DNA from: DASWED01 sp036394995
GTDB lineage: Bacteria > Actinomycetota > UBA4738 > JACQTL01
DNA: 32,969 nt
Reading direction: 5' to 3'
Assembly (NCBI GenBank): GCA_036394995.1
Contig: DASWED010000026.1
Coordinates: 1 to 32,969 of the forward strand
Part shown: in pieces, positions 31,612-32,969 of the stretch
Numbering within the stretch: position 1 is the stretch's first letter
Layout: each line of letters starts with the position of its first letter
Notes under the pieces: model-generated
The model's input: the letters and a program-made list of their open reading frames with translations, nothing else
Told to the model about the DNA's origin: nothing
Database searches by the model: none
Position numbers and translations under genes: made by a program

Positions 31612-31775
31612 CACGGTACTCCCGCGAAGTTGCTGTGGGAATACCCCAAAGATGCGATTCGTCGGGCTAGCCGAGCGCCGAGCGGCGCACGAACACCCCG
31701 CCCGCAGGCTGGTGATTCGACCCCCGTCCCGTGACGGCCCACCATGGCCTCCCATCTCGAGGAAGGGAGGCATCC

Positions 31776-32288
31776 ATGGGGTTGTCGAGAGCTGAGCGTC
31801 ACGCCTCATCGATCCGGCCGGTCGCGCTGTCCCTGGTGGCGGTGACGTGGTTCGCGTTGGTGGTGCCGATCGGGGCGAGGGCGGCCGGCCAGCTGGTGAC
31901 GCTGGTCGACTCGTCCACGTCGCACAAGGCCCGGGTCGACGGGCTGGGCAGGCTGGCCGTCCTCGAGCGACCGGTCGGGGCGAGCCCGTGGTCGATCCAG
32001 ACGAACGCGAACCCCATCTTCGATCCGCCGTCGGGGACGACGACGCTCACCGTCGGGAGCCTGACCCTCACGAACGAGGGCACGGACGTGGTCCTCGAGA
32101 TCCTGGGCGTGCTGAAGAACGGGCAGTTCACGAACCTCGTCCGGCTCTACATCCCGGGGCGTCACACGGTGCATCTGGACTTCCCCCAACCACTCGTGAT
32201 CGCGCCCGGCGGGAGCGACTGGACGTTCCGGTTCGCGTCGATCGAGTCGGGGGTCTACCTCACGGGCGTCGGCTACTCCTCCGGATGA
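31776..32288 (+). CDS. secreted hypothetical protein
   Basis: A 170-residue product with a signal peptide (~14-37; VALSLVAVTWFALVVPIGAR, cleaved near ARAAG). The mature part is rich in beta-forming, Thr/Val/Gly sequence (TTTLTVGSLTLTNEGTDVVL, GQFTNLVRLYIPGRHTVHLD, WTFRFASIESGVYLTGVGYS) and has no Cys. It reads like a single beta-sandwich. ATG at 31776 follows GAAGGGAGG with a 5-nt gap. It diverges from the CHAT gene across 164 nt. I do not recognise a family. Confidence 0.7.
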   Translation: MGLSRAERHASSIRPVALSLVAVTWFALVVPIGARAAGQLVTLVDSSTSHKARVDGLGRLAVLERPVGASPWSIQTNANPIFDPPSGTTTLTVGSLTLTNEGTDVVLEILGVLKNGQFTNLVRLYIPGRHTVHLDFPQPLVIAPGGSDWTFRFASIESGVYLTGVGYSSG

Positions 32289-32483
32289 GGGGATAGGAGA
32301 TAGGCCGGTCCAACACGTCACCCCCACGTCGAGCGTGACGCCGCGGGCATCGAAGCGCCCCCGAGCGGCGCGAATCCCAGGCGCTGGCGCGCGGTGACGG
32401 TGACAGCAGCTCCCCCCGTCGGAGCGGGCGACTCATCCTGCGGAAGATTCGCATGGGTGTCGTTCGTACTCCTTCCCGGGGAA

Positions 32484-32525
32484 GGGTTCCGGAGTCACTC
32501 TCTAGCCGGGGAGCCTCCGGAACCC
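32484..32525. repeat. 11-bp perfect inverted repeat, 20-nt loop
   Basis: GGGTTCCGGAG (32484-32494) and CTCCGGAACCC (32515-32525) pair perfectly. It sits ~195 nt beyond the secreted-protein gene and ~95 nt beyond the stop of the minus-strand Ig-like gene. It may be a terminator for either side or a protein-binding site; no T-run. Confidence 0.6.
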
Positions 32526-32585
32526 GCCCCCCACCCTCACTGTTGGCCCCCCGGGTCCCCCCACGGGAATCGGGCCGTGCACCGC

Positions 32586-32615
32586 CGCCGGCGTGAGCGG
32601 GCATCCGCCGGCGGG
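32586..32615 (-). terminator. hairpin just after the Ig-like repeat gene
   Basis: CCGCCGGCG (32586-32594) and CGCCGGCGG (32607-32615) form a 9-bp stem with a 12-nt loop, beginning 4 nt beyond the TGA of the minus-strand gene (32619). GC-rich terminator-like structure without T-run. Confidence 0.45.
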
Positions 32616-32618
32616 TCA

Positions 32619-32969
32619 TCAGCGCGTGATCGTCAGTTGCACCGACTTCGTGGACGCCTCGGTGCTTGCCGTGATCGTCGACACCACTGTCGATTTCACG
32701 TGGCGAGTGGTGATGTCGAACGCGCCCGCCGACGCACCCGCTCCGATCGTGATGCTGGAGGGCATATTCACGATCCGGGGCCTGGTGTGCGTGAGCGAGA
32801 TCTGGGCTCCACCCGCGGGCGCCGGGTCCGCCAGGGTGACCCGCCCCACTGTCGCCGTCCCTCCCCTGATCGTGGTCGCGTCGAGCGTGAGCGACGCGAT
32901 GGTCACGGGGGATGGAGGGGGCTCCGGTGGGGGGGACGCCGACACGACCGTGAGTGGCGCGCTGATCCC
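32619..32969 (-). CDS. C-terminal part of a surface/secreted Ig-like repeat protein (5' end outside window)
   Basis: The frame is open from the right edge to the stop at 32619, giving 116 C-terminal residues. The last ~90 form one bacterial Ig-like unit: IASLTLDATTIRGGTATVGR, VTLADPAPAGGAQISLT, then IVNMPSSITIGAGASAGAFD and ITTRHVKSTVVSTITAS, ending in KSVQLTITR. A Pro-rich linker (SPPPEPPPSPV) precedes it, and the edge residues (ISAPLTVVSAS) look like the end of a preceding unit. Proteins of this type are usually large, secreted and repetitive. The GTG at 32945 is unlikely to be the true start since the frame continues upstream into a domain. Confidence 0.75.
   Translation of the reverse strand, partial: GISAPLTVVSASPPPEPPPSPVTIASLTLDATTIRGGTATVGRVTLADPAPAGGAQISLTHTRPRIVNMPSSITIGAGASAGAFDITTRHVKSTVVSTITASTEASTKSVQLTITR

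Larger units (their letters stand above)
32289..32618. other. intergenic region with hairpins, no gene seen
   Basis: No convincing reading frame. It holds CGTCAC (32316-32321) against GTGACG (32335-32340), a small stem 28 nt after the upstream gene, and the two larger inverted repeats listed separately. The sequence composition (long C and G runs, mixed third-position use) is unlike coding DNA here. Confidence 0.6.

Noticed and set aside
32260..32619. 119-residue minus-strand frame in the gap 32289-32618
   Set aside because: Arg/Gly/Pro/Ser-rich translation without domain, hydrophobic pattern or ribosome site, and it crosses strong hairpins.

Overview
The window is about 33 kb of very GC-rich DNA with strong G/C third-position bias. 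It has the look of a deep-branching, uncultured member of the Actinomycetota. The main reasons are an actinobacterial-type respiratory chain (ctaE-qcrCAB with a diheme QcrC, a three-helix Rieske protein, and the actinobacteria-specific oxidase subunit IV), a DUF6457 protein beside mobA, and several genes that appear to be transcribed without a leader. No rRNA, tRNA, CRISPR array, insertion sequence or phage gene was seen. The assignment is inference; no database was searched.

Layout. (1) 1-2369, minus strand: an edge-truncated NAD-type malic enzyme with an ACT domain, a small unknown protein, a Crp/Fnr regulator and a DUF2231 remnant. (2) 2473-9858, plus strand: a CBS-pair protein, then a formate dehydrogenase operon: catalytic subunit with an in-frame UGA read as selenocysteine, four-cluster ferredoxin subunit, NrfD-like membrane subunit, fdhD and mobA. 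A DUF6457 gene runs antisense into the mobA 3' end. (3) 10178-14019, plus: ctaE-qcrC-qcrA-qcrB. (4) 14029-17982, minus: a small calcium-repeat secreted protein, a GNAT acetyltransferase, ctaF, ctaD and ctaC, convergent with block 3. (5) 18136-19772, plus: ECF sigma factor plus a membrane protein likely to be its anti-sigma factor. (6) 19861-23352, plus: cytochrome c maturation genes ccmA-B-C-D-E and a TlpA/CcmG-like thioredoxin, with no ccmF or ccmH. (7) 23425-29248: a secreted NlpC/P60 hydrolase, an ADP-ribosylglycohydrolase (minus), a VapBC-type pair, rpsD and an alpha-glucan phosphorylase. (8) 29305-32969: a CHAT protease-TM-beta-propeller protein (minus), a secreted unknown, and the C-terminal end of an Ig-like repeat protein cut by the right edge.

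How the parts fit. Formate oxidation (Mo/W-bis-MGD and Sec enzyme, served by FdhD and MobA) would feed electrons through the NrfD-like subunit to quinone. The bc complex with diheme QcrC and the CtaC/D/E/F oxidase would then take them to oxygen. The ccm genes would attach heme to QcrC.

The most interesting items are the selenocysteine formate dehydrogenase with a well-formed SECIS-like hairpin and no Tat signal, the membrane-spanning CHAT-propeller protein, a VapC whose first catalytic Asp is His, and a ccm cluster without its heme lyase.
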